NCBI RefSeq assembly: GCF_002980595.1
Contig: NZ_PVLQ01000019.1
Location: forward strand, 1 to 39,488
Length of the DNA stretch: 39,488 bases
DNA from: Malikia granosa
Lineage (GTDB): Bacteria > Pseudomonadota > Gammaproteobacteria > Burkholderiales > Burkholderiaceae_C
Direction of reading: 5' to 3'
In this document: positions 21,076-30,378 of the stretch, piece after piece
Layout: the number at the start of each line of letters is the position of its first letter
Position numbering within the stretch: the stretch's first letter is position 1
The notes under the pieces: generated by a model
The model's database searches: none
What the model was told of the DNA's origin: nothing
The model's input: the letters and a program-made list of their open reading frames with translations, nothing else
Made by a program: the position numbers and the translations under genes

Positions 21076-22404
21076 ATGAAAACCCTGATCCAGGGCGGTC
21101 GCCTGATCGACCCCGCCAGCGGCACCGACCGCCTGGCCGATATCGCCATCGCGGCCGGCCGCATCGTCGGCATCGGCCAGATCCCGGCCGACTTCACTCC
21201 GAACCGCGTCATCGACGCCAGCGGCTGCATCGTCGCGCCGGGCCTGGTCGACCTCTCGATGCGGCTGCGCGAGCCCGGCCAGGAACATGCCGGCATGCTG
21301 GCCAGCGAGACGGCGGCGGCGGTCGCCGGCGGCGTCACCAGCCTGGTCTGCCCGCCCGATACCGAGCCGGTGCTCGACGAACCCGGCCTGGTGCAGATGC
21401 TCAAGTACCGCGCTGAGAAGCTGCACCAGTCGCGCGTGTTCCCGCTCGGCGCGCTGACGCGCGGACTCAAGGGCGAGGTGCTGACCGAGATGGTCGAGCT
21501 GACCGACTCGGGCTGCGTCGCCTTCGGCCAGGCCGAGGTGCCCATCGTCAACACCCAGGTGCTGCAGCGTGCGCTGCAGTACGCTGCCACCTTCGGCTAC
21601 AGCGTCTGGTTGCGCCCGCAGGACTTCTGGCTCGGCAAGGGCGTGGCCGCCAGCGGCCCGCTGGCGACCCGGCTCGGCCTGGCCGGCATCCCGGTCGCGG
21701 CCGAGGTGATCGCGCTGCAGACCGTGTTCGAGCTGCTGCGCGGGGTCTGCAAGGCGCCCGGCACCCAGGTCCAGCTGCACCTGTGCCGCATCAGCAGCGC
21801 CGCCGGTCTCGAGCTGGTGCGCCAGGCCAAGGCCGAGGGCCTGCCGGTCACCTGCGACATCAGCGTGCACAACCTGCACCTGACCGACATCGACATCGGC
21901 TATTTCGACAGCCGCCTGCGCCTGCAGCCGCCGGTGCGCCAGCAGCGCGACCGCGAGGCGTTGCGCCGCGGCCTGGCCGATGGCACCATCGACGCGCTGG
22001 TGTCCGACCACAACCCGGTCGATGCCGACGCCAAGATCCTGCCCTTCGCCGAGGCCGAGGCCGGCGCCACCGCGGTCGAGCTGCTGCTCGGCCTGGCCTG
22101 GAAATGGGCCGAGCAGGATGGCGTGCCGCTGGCGCGCGCGCTCGCCGTGCTGACCCAGGGCCCGGCTGCGGTGCTGGGCCGCAGCCTGGGCACGCTGGCC
22201 TCGAGCATCGGGCGCGTGGTCGAGGGCGGCGTCGCCGACCTGTGCGTGATCGATCCCAAGGCCTACTGGACCATCGGCGACGCTACCTTGCGCAGCCGCG
22301 GCAAGCACACCCCCTTTGACGGCCATGAGCTGCCGGTGTCGGTGCGTGCCACCCTGGTCGGTGGCCAGGTCGCCTACGACGCGCAGGCCGTGTCGCGCAG
22401 CTGA
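21076..22404 (+). CDS. pyrX: Inactive dihydroorotase-like protein (PyrC'/PyrX)
   Basis: This is a 442-residue amidohydrolase-fold homologue of dihydroorotase. The metal-binding DxHxH motif is degenerate: DLSMRLREPGQ has Asp59 but Ser61 and Arg63 in place of both histidines, while REPG is kept. DHNPVD near residue 314 is retained. In Pseudomonas the equivalent protein is non-catalytic and is needed to assemble dodecameric ATCase with PyrB, which fits the position here, 23 bp after pyrB. AAAAGGA precedes the ATG. A working PyrC must be encoded elsewhere. Confidence 0.88.
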   Translation: MKTLIQGGRLIDPASGTDRLADIAIAAGRIVGIGQIPADFTPNRVIDASGCIVAPGLVDLSMRLREPGQEHAGMLASETAAAVAGGVTSLVCPPDTEPVLDEPGLVQMLKYRAEKLHQSRVFPLGALTRGLKGEVLTEMVELTDSGCVAFGQAEVPIVNTQVLQRALQYAATFGYSVWLRPQDFWLGKGVAASGPLATRLGLAGIPVAAEVIALQTVFELLRGVCKAPGTQVQLHLCRISSAAGLELVRQAKAEGLPVTCDISVHNLHLTDIDIGYFDSRLRLQPPVRQQRDREALRRGLADGTIDALVSDHNPVDADAKILPFAEAEAGATAVELLLGLAWKWAEQDGVPLARALAVLTQGPAAVLGRSLGTLASSIGRVVEGGVADLCVIDPKAYWTIGDATLRSRGKHTPFDGHELPVSVRATLVGGQVAYDAQAVSRS

Positions 22405-22415
22405 GAGGCCGCTGC

Positions 22416-23165
22416 ATGAAGAATCTGCGCGCCGCCTGGCGCCTGTTGCGTGTGCTCGCCCATCTGCTGGCCGGCGCCTGGACCATCAGGCGCCGCTTCG
22501 GCCAGCTCGACTTCGAGCAGCGCCAGGCCCTGGTGCAGGACTGGTCGCTGCGCCTGCTGGGCCATCTGGGCCTGCGCCTGCGGGTGCATGGCGAGTTGCC
22601 CGGGCGCGGTCCGCTGCTGGTGCTGGCCAACCATATCTCCTGGCTCGACATCATCGCGATCAATGCGGCCCTGCCTTGCCGCTTCGTCTCCAAGGCCGAT
22701 GTGCGGCACTGGCCGCTGATCGGCCGCCTGGTCGAGGGCTCCGGCACCCTGTTCATCGAGCGTGACCGCCGCCGCGACGCGATGCGGGTGGTGCACCTGA
22801 TGGCCGAGCGCCTGCGCGCCGGCGACCGGCTGGCCGTCTTCCCCGAGGGCACGACCGGCGACGGCAGCAGCCTGCTGCCCTTCCATGCCAATCTGCTGCA
22901 GGCCGCCGTCGCGACCGACATGCCGGTGCAGCTGGTCGGACTGCAGTACACCGATGCGCGCAGCGGCTCGCGTCACGATGGGCCGACCTATATCGGCGAC
23001 ACCAGCCTGCTCGAGTCGCTCTGGCGTACCCTGTGCGCCAGCGACCTGCAGGCCGAGCTGCATGTCGGCGTGGTCGATACCGCCCAGGGGCGCGACCGCC
23101 GCACCTGGGCCGAGGCGCTGCGGCGCGAGCTGGCCCAGCGGCTGGACCTGCCCTTGCCCGACTGA
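22416..23165 (+). CDS. 1-acyl-sn-glycerol-3-phosphate acyltransferase (PlsC family)
   Basis: This membrane-associated acyltransferase of 249 residues acts in phosphatidic acid or related lipid synthesis. The catalytic HX4D motif is LANHISWLDIIA near residue 70. The substrate-binding motif FIERDRRRDAMR and VFPEGTTGDGSSLLPFH near 144 are clear. A hydrophobic N-terminal segment (LLRVLAHLLAGAW) suggests membrane attachment. It begins 11 bp after pyrX and is probably read through from the pyr operon. Similar sequences include ornithine-lipid OlsA-type enzymes, which cannot be excluded. Confidence 0.88.
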   Translation: MKNLRAAWRLLRVLAHLLAGAWTIRRRFGQLDFEQRQALVQDWSLRLLGHLGLRLRVHGELPGRGPLLVLANHISWLDIIAINAALPCRFVSKADVRHWPLIGRLVEGSGTLFIERDRRRDAMRVVHLMAERLRAGDRLAVFPEGTTGDGSSLLPFHANLLQAAVATDMPVQLVGLQYTDARSGSRHDGPTYIGDTSLLESLWRTLCASDLQAELHVGVVDTAQGRDRRTWAEALRRELAQRLDLPLPD

Positions 23166-23216
23166 GATCACGGCGCGCGCCATTTTTTCCACCCCTACCG
23201 TTTCCGAGTCGATAAC

Positions 23217-23762
23217 ATGCCGCTTCCCGCTCCCCAGCCCCGACGACAGATCAACACCCGCGAAACCCGGTTCCGCTGTTTCCTGCGCGACGATGGCCTG
23301 TGGGACGTCGAGGGCGAATTGATCGACACCAAGGCCGAGCTGTTCACGATCCGCAACGAGCGCAGCTGGCAGCCCGGCGAGCCGATCCACCACATGCTGA
23401 TCCGCGCCACGGTGGACAGCGCCAAGGTCGTGCAGGAGATCGCGGTCTCGATGGAGGCCTATCCGCACGGCATCTGCCCGCAAGCCATGGCCCACATGCA
23501 GCGCATGGTCGGCTGCACCATGGCTGGCGGCTGGCGCAAGGCGATCGACCAGCACCTGGGCAAGGCGCAGGGCTGCACCCATATCCGCGAGCTGCTGTTC
23601 AACATGGCCACGGCGGCCTTCCAGGGCATGGAGCGTGGCCGCGCCGAGGCCGCGCCCGACGAAACGCCGGCCTACCTCGGCACCTGCACCGCCTGGGACA
23701 TCTCGGGCCCGGTGGTGGCGCGCGAGTTTCCGCTGCTGTACCGGCCGCTTGCAAAACCGTAG
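23217..23762 (+). CDS. DUF2889 family protein
   Basis: This 181-residue soluble protein opens with a basic, proline-rich tail. Family features seen are RCFLRDDGLWDVEGELIDTK near residue 20, MLIRATVDSAKVVQEI, and GCTMAGGWRKAI with GCTHIRELLFNMATAAFQ. These match the widespread proteobacterial DUF2889 family, whose function is unknown. It lies between the acyltransferase and a TerC gene on the same strand, with 51 bp before it and 98 bp after it. Confidence 0.82.
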   Translation: MPLPAPQPRRQINTRETRFRCFLRDDGLWDVEGELIDTKAELFTIRNERSWQPGEPIHHMLIRATVDSAKVVQEIAVSMEAYPHGICPQAMAHMQRMVGCTMAGGWRKAIDQHLGKAQGCTHIRELLFNMATAAFQGMERGRAEAAPDETPAYLGTCTAWDISGPVVAREFPLLYRPLAKP

Positions 23763-23860
23763 TTTCCACATCGGCGGCGCCAAAACCCTGGTGTACGATC
23801 CCGCCACCGGCGTCCACGGCGCCTGCAACCGTCCTTAGCAAGTCTTAGCAAGAGGTGACA

Positions 23861-24577
23861 ATGGAAGAGTATTTGAGCTTGGCGTTTCTGCTGCAGGTGC
23901 TGCAGATCATCGCCATCGACATCCTGCTCGGCGGCGACAACGCGGTCGTGATCGCGCTGGCCTGCCGCAAGCTGCCCGAATCGCAGCGCAACAAGGGCAT
24001 CGCCTATGGCGTGATCGGCGCGATCGCCCTGCGCGTGGTGCTGATCTTCTTCGCGCTGCAACTGCTCGCGCTGCCCTTCCTGAAGATCGTCGGCGCCCTG
24101 CTGCTGCTGTGGATCGGCATCAAGCTGCTGCAGCCCGAGGACGACGACCACGACAACGTCGAGGGCGCCACCACGCTGATGGGCGCGATCAAGACCATCG
24201 TGATCGCCGACGCGGTCATGAGCCTGGACAACGTGATCGCCGTCGCCGGTGCCGCCAAGGGCGACATGGGCCTGGTCGTGTTCGGCATCCTGATCAGCAT
24301 CCCGATCATCGTCTGGGGCAGCAAGTTCGTGCTCAAGCTGATGGACCGCTTCCCGGTCGTGATCACGCTGGGTGCTGGCCTGCTGGGCTGGATCGCCGGC
24401 GGCATGTTCGTCACCGACGAATTCCTCAAGGATTACCTGCAGCACGCGCCTTCCTGGCTGCACTATGTCACCTCGGTCATCGGTGCCGTGGCCGTGGTCC
24501 TGGTCGGCAAGGCGATCGCCGCGCGCCAGGCGCCGGCCGAGCAGGCCCCGCTGGTCGACCTGGCCAAGAAAGACTGA
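23861..24577 (+). CDS. TerC family integral membrane protein (YjbE-type)
   Basis: This 238-residue polytopic membrane protein has the two TerC signature blocks: IDILLGGDNAVVIALACRKLP near residue 20 and ADAVMSLDNVIAVAGAAKGD near 120. Each places a conserved aspartate in a membrane helix. TerC-family proteins have been linked to manganese or calcium export and metalation of secreted proteins. AGAGGTGA precedes the ATG. A UspA gene follows 15 bp later and a second TerC homologue lies at 26079, so metal or stress homeostasis is a reasonable theme. The transported ion is unknown. Confidence 0.9.
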   Translation: MEEYLSLAFLLQVLQIIAIDILLGGDNAVVIALACRKLPESQRNKGIAYGVIGAIALRVVLIFFALQLLALPFLKIVGALLLLWIGIKLLQPEDDDHDNVEGATTLMGAIKTIVIADAVMSLDNVIAVAGAAKGDMGLVVFGILISIPIIVWGSKFVLKLMDRFPVVITLGAGLLGWIAGGMFVTDEFLKDYLQHAPSWLHYVTSVIGAVAVVLVGKAIAARQAPAEQAPLVDLAKKD

Positions 24578-24592
24578 GAGGAGATTCGCCCC

Positions 24593-25009
24593 ATGACCAA
24601 GATCCTGATCCCCATCGACGGTTCGGCGGCCAGCGTGCGCGCCCTCGAGCAACTGCTGCAGCGCGGCACCGCCGGTCTCGAGCTGCACCTGCTCAACGTG
24701 CAGCTGCCGGTCGACGGCAATGTGCGCAGCTTCGTCAGCAGCGACGAGCTCAATGCCTACCACCGCGACGAAGGCCTGGCCGAACTCGCCACGGCGCGGG
24801 CCCTGCTCGACGCCGCCGGCGCGAGCTATCAGCAGCATGTGCTGGTCGGCCACCCGGCCGACCAGATCACCCGCTTCGCGGCCGAGCAGGGCTGCGACGA
24901 GATCGTCATGGGCAGCCATGGCCGCACCGGCCTGCTGCAGCTGCTGATGGGCTCGGTGGCGGCCGAGGTGTCGGAAAAGGCCAAGACCAAGCTCACGCTG
25001 GTCAAGTGA
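24593..25009 (+). CDS. Universal stress protein UspA family
   Basis: This single 138-residue Usp domain has KILIPIDGSAASVRALEQLL at the N-terminus and the ATP-binding motif G-2x-G-9x-G(S) in MGSHGRTGLLQLLMGSVAAEV near residue 103, so nucleotide binding is expected. GAGAGGAGA precedes the ATG, 15 bp after the TerC gene, so the two are probably co-transcribed. The specific stress or partner is not visible. Confidence 0.92.
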   Translation: MTKILIPIDGSAASVRALEQLLQRGTAGLELHLLNVQLPVDGNVRSFVSSDELNAYHRDEGLAELATARALLDAAGASYQQHVLVGHPADQITRFAAEQGCDEIVMGSHGRTGLLQLLMGSVAAEVSEKAKTKLTLVK

Positions 25010-25064
25010 GCTGAACGGCGCCGGGGCTTTGGCTCCAGCCTCGGCCGCTGGCATACTGGGCCAC

Positions 25065-25952
25065 ATGCCAAGCCCAGCTGCTGCCAGCACCGACCACGCC
25101 GCCCTGTTGCGGGCCCTCGACCAGGGGCCGGCAGTGCTTGTGGACATCGTCGCGACCCGGGGCTCGACCCCGCGCGAGCCGGGCGCCTGGATGGCGCTGG
25201 GCGCCGACGGGCTGATCGGCAGCGTCGGTGGCGGCCATCTCGAGCTGCAGGCGATCGCCGCGGCGCGCGAACTGCAGCAGCAGGGCAGCGCCTCGCCCCT
25301 GAACGGACAGATTCGCCGCTACGCGCTCGGGCCCGCCTTGGGCCAATGCTGCGGTGGCAGCGCCGAGCTGCAATTCCATTACCTGGCCGATGCGGCCGCG
25401 GCCAGCCAATTGGCCGGACTCGATCCGCCGCGCACGCCGGTGGCGATCTTCGGTGCCGGCCATGTCGGCCAGGCGCTGGTGCAGGCGCTGCTGCCGCTGC
25501 CTTTTTCCCTGCGCTGGATCGACAGCCGGGACGGCCTGTTTCCCGCCAGACTGCCCGACCGGGTGCAGTGCCTGTGGTCCGACCCGGTGCAGCGCGCCTT
25601 GCCCGAGCTCGCGCCAGGCAGTCGGGTGCTGATCATGAGCTTCAGCCATGCCGAGGATTTCGAGCTGGTCGCGGCCTGCCTGCAGCGTCAGCGCGAGCGC
25701 GCCGACCTGCCCTTCATCGGCCTGATCGGCAGCCGCAGCAAATGGGCCAGCTTCCGCCAGCGCCTGCAGGCGCGCGGCTTCGCGCCGCAGGAGCTCGAGC
25801 AGGTCATCTGTCCGATCGGTCTGCCCGGCATCGCGGGCAAGCAGCCGGCCGTGATCGCGGCCAGCGTCGCGGCCCAGCTGCTGCAGTTCGGCAGTCAAGC
25901 GGTCCCGGCCCGGACCGACCTGGGGCGCCAGCCCCCGGCCGGTCCGGGCTGA
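25065..25952 (+). CDS. xdhC: XdhC-type molybdenum cofactor chaperone
   Basis: XdhC proteins bind and help sulfurate the molybdenum cofactor and insert it into xanthine dehydrogenase. The 295-residue protein has VATRGSTPREPGAWM near residue 27, SVGGGHLELQAI, ALGQCCGGSAELQ near 98 with the two conserved cysteines, a Rossmann segment VAIFGAGHVGQALVQAL, and FIGLIGSRSKWASFRQRL. The start at 25065 (MPSPAAAS) fits family length. No xdhA or xdhB is adjacent, so it is an orphan copy whose partner enzyme lies elsewhere. Confidence 0.88.
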   Translation: MPSPAAASTDHAALLRALDQGPAVLVDIVATRGSTPREPGAWMALGADGLIGSVGGGHLELQAIAAARELQQQGSASPLNGQIRRYALGPALGQCCGGSAELQFHYLADAAAASQLAGLDPPRTPVAIFGAGHVGQALVQALLPLPFSLRWIDSRDGLFPARLPDRVQCLWSDPVQRALPELAPGSRVLIMSFSHAEDFELVAACLQRQRERADLPFIGLIGSRSKWASFRQRLQARGFAPQELEQVICPIGLPGIAGKQPAVIAASVAAQLLQFGSQAVPARTDLGRQPPAGPG

Positions 25953-26078
25953 TGCCGCAGCTGTCACTCTTCGGTTTTTCCGGACGGTCAGCCCGCTCCA
26001 GGCTGCTGTAAACCGTCATCAGGACTCGCTATCCTCGACAGTCTTGCCTGTCCAGGCTCATTCAAGTTCGGAAAAAAG

Positions 26079-26831
26079 ATGGAATTCCTGTTCGACCCCA
26101 ATATCTGGATCGCCTTCGCCATGCTGACCACGCTCGAGATCGTGCTCGGCGTGGACAACATCATCTTCATCTCGATCCTGGTCGGACGGCTGCCGCCCGA
26201 GCAGCGCGACAAGGCGCGCCGCCTGGGCCTGGGCTTCGCGATGATTTCGCGCCTGTTGCTGCTGGCTTCGCTGAGCTGGATCATGGGCCTGAAGGCCGAC
26301 CTGTTCCACGTCTTTGGCCAGGGCATCAGCGGGCGCGACATCGTGCTGCTGTCGGGCGGCCTGTTCCTGCTCTGGAAGGCCTCGCACGAGATCTTCGTCG
26401 AGGTCGAGGCGCGCGAGCAGGACCATGCGCCCGAGACCGATGCCGCCACGCTCAAGGCCGCCGGCCAGCGCCTGTTCTGGGGCATCATCGGCCAGATCGC
26501 GGTGATCGACATCGTGTTCAGCCTGGACTCGGTCATCACCGCCGTCGGCATGGTCGACAACCTGGCCGTCATGGTCGCCGCCGTGATCGCCGCGGTCGGC
26601 GTGATGATGTTCGCCGCCAAGCCGATCGGCGACTTCGTCGATGCCCACCCCTCGGTCAAGGTGCTGGCGCTGGCCTTCCTGGTCATGGTCGGCATGGCGC
26701 TGACCGCCGAGGCCTTCGAGGTCCATATCCCGAAGGGCTATGTCTACGCCGCGATGGCTTTCTCGCTCGCGGTCGAGGCGCTCAACCTGCGCGCCCGCAG
26801 CAAGCGCCTGGCCAAGGCCAACGCGGCCTGA
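26079..26831 (+). CDS. TerC family integral membrane protein (YgdQ/YoaE-type)
   Basis: This second TerC-family protein has 250 residues. It opens MEFLFDPNIWIAFAMLTTLE with the signature EIVLGVDNIIFISILVGRLP near residue 20, and a second block VIDIVFSLDSVITAVGMVDN near 145. Seven or so hydrophobic segments are evident, with a charged loop (EAREQDHAPETD) in the middle. It differs from the TerC at 23861 in the spacing of the signatures and belongs to the longer YgdQ-like group. A 126-bp gap upstream suggests its own promoter. The substrate is unknown. Confidence 0.9.
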   Translation: MEFLFDPNIWIAFAMLTTLEIVLGVDNIIFISILVGRLPPEQRDKARRLGLGFAMISRLLLLASLSWIMGLKADLFHVFGQGISGRDIVLLSGGLFLLWKASHEIFVEVEAREQDHAPETDAATLKAAGQRLFWGIIGQIAVIDIVFSLDSVITAVGMVDNLAVMVAAVIAAVGVMMFAAKPIGDFVDAHPSVKVLALAFLVMVGMALTAEAFEVHIPKGYVYAAMAFSLAVEALNLRARSKRLAKANAA

Positions 26832-26858
26832 TGCCGCTGTGATGCCAGTGCCCGCTGC

Positions 26859-27221
26859 CTAGCCCGGGCGCTGCTCCAGGTTCTTGAGCAACTGGCGCAG
26901 CGTCTCGCTGTGCTCGTCCTCGGGCAGCGGGCGCCGGCCGGCCGCCTCTTGCAGCAGGCGCTCGAGCGTCTGGATATGCGGCAGCAGCACGCCGAAGAAG
27001 ACCGGCTGGCCATTGACGCCGATCAGCAGGGTCGGGAAGTTCTCGATGTCGAGATCGCCGAGCCGGTCGGCCTCGTCCTCGACATCGACCCAGTGGCAGC
27101 GCAGCTGCGGCTGGGCCCGGGCCAGCGCCTCGAAGGGCGCGGCATATTCACGGCAGGTGCCGCACCAGGCGGCGCACAGGCAGACCACCTGGATGGTGGC
27201 CGTGGCGGGGGAATGGCTCAT
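26859..27221 (-). CDS. Thioredoxin-fold protein with WCGTC motif
   Basis: This 120-residue protein has a redox motif CAAWCGTCREY (Cys20, Cys23), followed by VDVEDEADRLGDLDIENFPTLL, where the cis-proline segment NFPT corresponds to the thioredoxin IPT. There is no signal peptide, so it is cytoplasmic. It lacks the usual WCGPC and has Thr in the third position, which tends to raise the redox potential. It is divergent from the TudS-like gene 126 bp away. Confidence 0.82.
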   Translation of the reverse strand: MSHSPATATIQVVCLCAAWCGTCREYAAPFEALARAQPQLRCHWVDVEDEADRLGDLDIENFPTLLIGVNGQPVFFGVLLPHIQTLERLLQEAAGRRPLPEDEHSETLRQLLKNLEQRPG

Positions 27222-27347
27222 GCGCCGAGCTTACCAAAGGCGGGCGGCGGCTTGCCGCGCGCCAGTTGCCGCTGCATCGATCCCGACCTACCATGGCAGC
27301 AGGCCCGTCGCGGGCCAGGTCCGTTTTTGCCAGCCAGGGAGGATTCC

Positions 27348-27956
27348 ATGACGCAAGCCATCGGTCTGATCAAGGACAGCGTGTCGGATGCCCGCTCGGG
27401 CAAGCTGGTGTTCCTGTCGCACTGCATGCTGAACCAGAACGCCTGCGTGCGCGGGCTCGCGAGCCAGCCGGCCGTGATCCGCGAGGTGGTCGACCTCGCG
27501 CTGCAGCACCAGGTCGGCATGTTCCAGATGCCTTGCCCCGAGGTCAGCTACCTCGGCTCGATGCGCTGGGGCATGGTCAAGAAGATGTATGGCAGCCCGA
27601 TGTTCCGGCGCCATTGCCGCGCGATCGCGAGCCAGGTCTGCGACCAGGTCCAGACCTACCGCGACAACGGCCATCGGGTGCTGGCCATCGCGTTGCGCGA
27701 CGGCAGCCCGACCTGCGGGCTCGGCTGCTCGGCGGTCGAGGCCGATCCGGGTCAGCAATGGGGCGGCATGGTCTGGCACGCCAGCCCGCTGCAGCGCTTC
27801 GGCTCGACCCCGGGGGTCTACACCGAGGAGCTGCAGGCCGAGCTGGCCAGCCGCGGGCTGGACGACCTGCGCCTGCTGGCCGTGCCCGAGGTGCCGGAGG
27901 CCGGCTCCATTCCCGCCGCCCTGGCCTTGCTCGAAAGCGCCCTGCGCGACGCCTGA
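27348..27956 (+). CDS. TudS-related (DUF523-like) putative desulfidase
   Basis: A GGGAGGA ribosome site directs the ATG at 27348. The 202-residue protein has five conserved-looking cysteines: Cys26 and Cys33 in FLSHCMLNQNACVRG, Cys63 in FQMPCPEVSYLG, and Cys123 and Cys127 in RDGSPTCGLGCSAVE. This pattern resembles the 2-thiouracil desulfidase TudS and the CD3072-like relatives, in which three cysteines hold a [4Fe-4S] cluster that removes sulfur from thio-substrates. The natural substrate is unknown. The neighbouring thioredoxin-like protein could supply reducing power, but that is inference. Confidence 0.7.
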   Translation: MTQAIGLIKDSVSDARSGKLVFLSHCMLNQNACVRGLASQPAVIREVVDLALQHQVGMFQMPCPEVSYLGSMRWGMVKKMYGSPMFRRHCRAIASQVCDQVQTYRDNGHRVLAIALRDGSPTCGLGCSAVEADPGQQWGGMVWHASPLQRFGSTPGVYTEELQAELASRGLDDLRLLAVPEVPEAGSIPAALALLESALRDA

Positions 27957-27972
27957 GCCGCCGCAGGGCGAT

Positions 27973-27993
27973 CGCCAGGGCAGGGCCCTGGCG
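27973..27993. terminator. Hairpin between converging tudS-like gene and maeB
   Basis: CGCCAGGGC (27973-27981) pairs over 9 bp with GCCCTGGCG (27985-27993) with a three-base loop, 16 bp after one stop codon and 8 bp from the other. There is no T-run, so it is a probable but not certain terminator for both genes. Confidence 0.5.
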
Positions 27994-28000
27994 ACCGGCT

Positions 28001-30304
28001 TCAGCCCTTGTCGGCGCTGCAGACGACGGCGACCGCCGTCATGTTGAGCACGCGGCGCATGGTCGCCGAAGGCGTCAGGATATGCGCGCTGGCGGCCGAT
28101 CCCATCAGGATCGGGCCGACGGTCACGCCACCGCTGGTCGTGGTCTTGAGGACGTTGAACAGGATGTTGGCGGCGTCGAGGTTCGGGCAGACCAGGATGT
28201 TGGCCGAGCCGGTCAGGGCCGAATCCGGCAGGTAGCTGCGGCGGATGTCCTCTTCCAGTGCGGCGTCGCCATGCAGTTCGCCGTCGCATTCGATCTCGGG
28301 ATGGGCGGCGGCGAACAGCTCGCGCGCCAGCCGCATCTTGCGCGCCGACGGGCGGTTCGACGAGCCGTAGCTCGAGTGCGACAGGAAGGCGACCTTGGGC
28401 GGAATGCCGAAGCGCTGCACTTCCTTGACCGACAGCCAGGCGATCTCGGCCAGTTCCTCGGCGCTCGGGTTGTCGTTGACGTAGGTGTCGGTGATGAACA
28501 GCGGGCCGTTGTCGGTGTTCAGCGCGTTGAGCGCGGCGAAATGGCTGGCGCCCGCCTTGCGGCCGATGATGCTCTCGATGCGCTCGAGGTGGGTCTCGTA
28601 CTGGCCGACCAGGCCGCAGATCATCGCGTCGGCGTCGCCGAGCCTGACCATCAGCGCGGCGATGATGGTGTTGGAGCGGCGCACCGCAGCCTTGGCCATC
28701 TCGGGCGTGACGCCGTCACGGCCCATCAGCTTGTGGTAGGTCTCCCAGTACTGGCGGAAGCGCGCATCGTTCTCGGGGTTGACGACCTCGAAGTCGACGC
28801 CCGCGCGGATGCGCAGGCCGGCCTTGGCGATGCGAGCCTCGATCACGGCCGGGCGGCCGATCAGGATCGGCAGCGCGAGCTGGTCGTCGATCGCGGCCTG
28901 GGCCGCGCGCAGCGCGCGCTCGTCCTCGCCGTCGGCGTAGGCGACGCGCTTCTTGTCGGCGGCGATGGACTTGGCGGCGTTGAAGACCGGACGCATCAGG
29001 ATGCCGGTCTGGTAGATGAAGCGGCCCAGGCTCTCCTTGTAGGCCGCCATGTCCTGGATCGGGCGGGTGGCGACGCCGGAATCAGCGGCGGCCTGCGCGA
29101 CCGCGGGCGCGATCTTGAGGATCAGGCGCGAGTCGAAGGGCTTGGGGATCAGGTAGTCGGGGCCGAACACCAGGTCCTGGCCGGCGTAGGCGGCGGCGAC
29201 CTCGTCGCTGATCTCGCTCTTGGCCAGGTCGGCGATCTGGCGCACGCAGGCCAGCTTCATTTCCTCGGTGATCTTGGTCGCGCCGCAGTCGAGCGCGCCG
29301 CGGAAGATGTAGGGGAAGCACAGGACGTTGTTGACCTGGTTCGGGTAGTCCGAGCGGCCGGTGGCGATGATGCAGTCCGGGCGCGCGGCCTTGGCGATCT
29401 CGGGGCGGATCTCGGGCTCGGGGTTGGCCAGCGCCAGGATGACCGGCTTGTCGGCCATCGACTTGACCATCTCGGCGTTGACCACGCCGGCGGCCGAGCA
29501 GCCCATGAAGACATCGCAGCCGACCATCGCGTCGGCCAGCGTGCGCTTGTCGGTGTCGCGGCAGAAGCGCTGCTTGGAGGCATCGAGCTTGCCGGCCAGG
29601 GCATCGGCGCGCTGGCTGTGGATCACGCCCTTGGAGTCGCAGACCAGGATGTTCTCGACCTTGACGCCGAGACCGATCATGACGTCGAGGCAGGCGATCG
29701 CGGCGGCGCCGGCGCCCGAGACGGCCATCTTGATCGAACCGATGTCCTTGCCGACGAGCTCGAGCGCGTTGAGCAGCGCTGCGCTCGAGATGATAGCGGT
29801 GCCGTGCTGGTCATCGTGGAACACCGGGATGTTCATGCGCTCCTTGAGCTTCTTCTCGATGTAGAAGCACTCGGGCGCCTTGATGTCTTCCAGGTTGATG
29901 CCGCCCAGCGTGGGCTCCATCGAGGCGATGATCTCGACCAGCTTGTCGGGGTCGTTCTCGGCCAGCTCGATGTCGAACACGTCGATGCCGGCAAACTTCT
30001 TGAACAGGCAACCCTTGCCTTCCATCACCGGCTTGGAGGCCAGCGGGCCGATGTCGCCCAGGCCCAGCACGGCGGTGCCGTTGGTGATCACGGCGACCAG
30101 GTTGCCGCGGCTGGTGTAGTCGGCGGCCAGGCTCGGGTCCTGCTCGATCGCCAGGCAGGGGTAGGCAACCCCGGGCGAGTAAGCCAGCGACAGATCGCGC
30201 TGGTTGGACAGCGGCTTGGTCGGGTTGACGGTGATCTTGCCCTTGCTGGGCGAGCGGTGATAGTCCAGTGCAGCGTCGCGCAACGCTTGTTCTGCGGGGG
30301 TCAT
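28001..30304 (-). CDS. maeB: NADP-dependent malic enzyme with phosphotransacetylase-like domain
   Basis: MaeB decarboxylates malate to pyruvate with NADP. The 767-residue chain has the malic enzyme domain ([56 protein letters not shown], and a Rossmann motif [16 protein letters not shown]) over residues 1-430. A C-terminal phosphate acetyltransferase-like domain ([17 protein letters not shown] onward) follows; it is regulatory in this class and binds acetyl-CoA. AAGGAG precedes the ATG. It is divergent from the copper gene pair. Confidence 0.96.
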   Translation of the reverse strand: MTPAEQALRDAALDYHRSPSKGKITVNPTKPLSNQRDLSLAYSPGVAYPCLAIEQDPSLAADYTSRGNLVAVITNGTAVLGLGDIGPLASKPVMEGKGCLFKKFAGIDVFDIELAENDPDKLVEIIASMEPTLGGINLEDIKAPECFYIEKKLKERMNIPVFHDDQHGTAIISSAALLNALELVGKDIGSIKMAVSGAGAAAIACLDVMIGLGVKVENILVCDSKGVIHSQRADALAGKLDASKQRFCRDTDKRTLADAMVGCDVFMGCSAAGVVNAEMVKSMADKPVILALANPEPEIRPEIAKAARPDCIIATGRSDYPNQVNNVLCFPYIFRGALDCGATKITEEMKLACVRQIADLAKSEISDEVAAAYAGQDLVFGPDYLIPKPFDSRLILKIAPAVAQAAADSGVATRPIQDMAAYKESLGRFIYQTGILMRPVFNAAKSIAADKKRVAYADGEDERALRAAQAAIDDQLALPILIGRPAVIEARIAKAGLRIRAGVDFEVVNPENDARFRQYWETYHKLMGRDGVTPEMAKAAVRRSNTIIAALMVRLGDADAMICGLVGQYETHLERIESIIGRKAGASHFAALNALNTDNGPLFITDTYVNDNPSAEELAEIAWLSVKEVQRFGIPPKVAFLSHSSYGSSNRPSARKMRLARELFAAAHPEIECDGELHGDAALEEDIRRSYLPDSALTGSANILVCPNLDAANILFNVLKTTTSGGVTVGPILMGSAASAHILTPSATMRRVLNMTAVAVVCSADKG

Positions 30305-30378
30305 GTTTTCTAGTGCTCCTTGGGAGCTCCATGCAAGCCTACCTTGCCTGAAGCTGACACACAGTGTAACGGCCTCGC

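Noticed and set aside
23834-23852. Direct repeat CTTAGCAAG twice before the TerC gene
   Set aside because: Only nine bases, adjacent copies, no further structure; probably a small duplication. I also looked for a manganese (yybP-ykoY) riboswitch before the TerC gene and saw none of its conserved sequence.
27266-30313. Plus-strand open frame of 1015 codons over tudS-like gene and maeB
   Set aside because: Shadow frame of maeB on the opposite strand; composition is low-complexity and no domain is recognisable.
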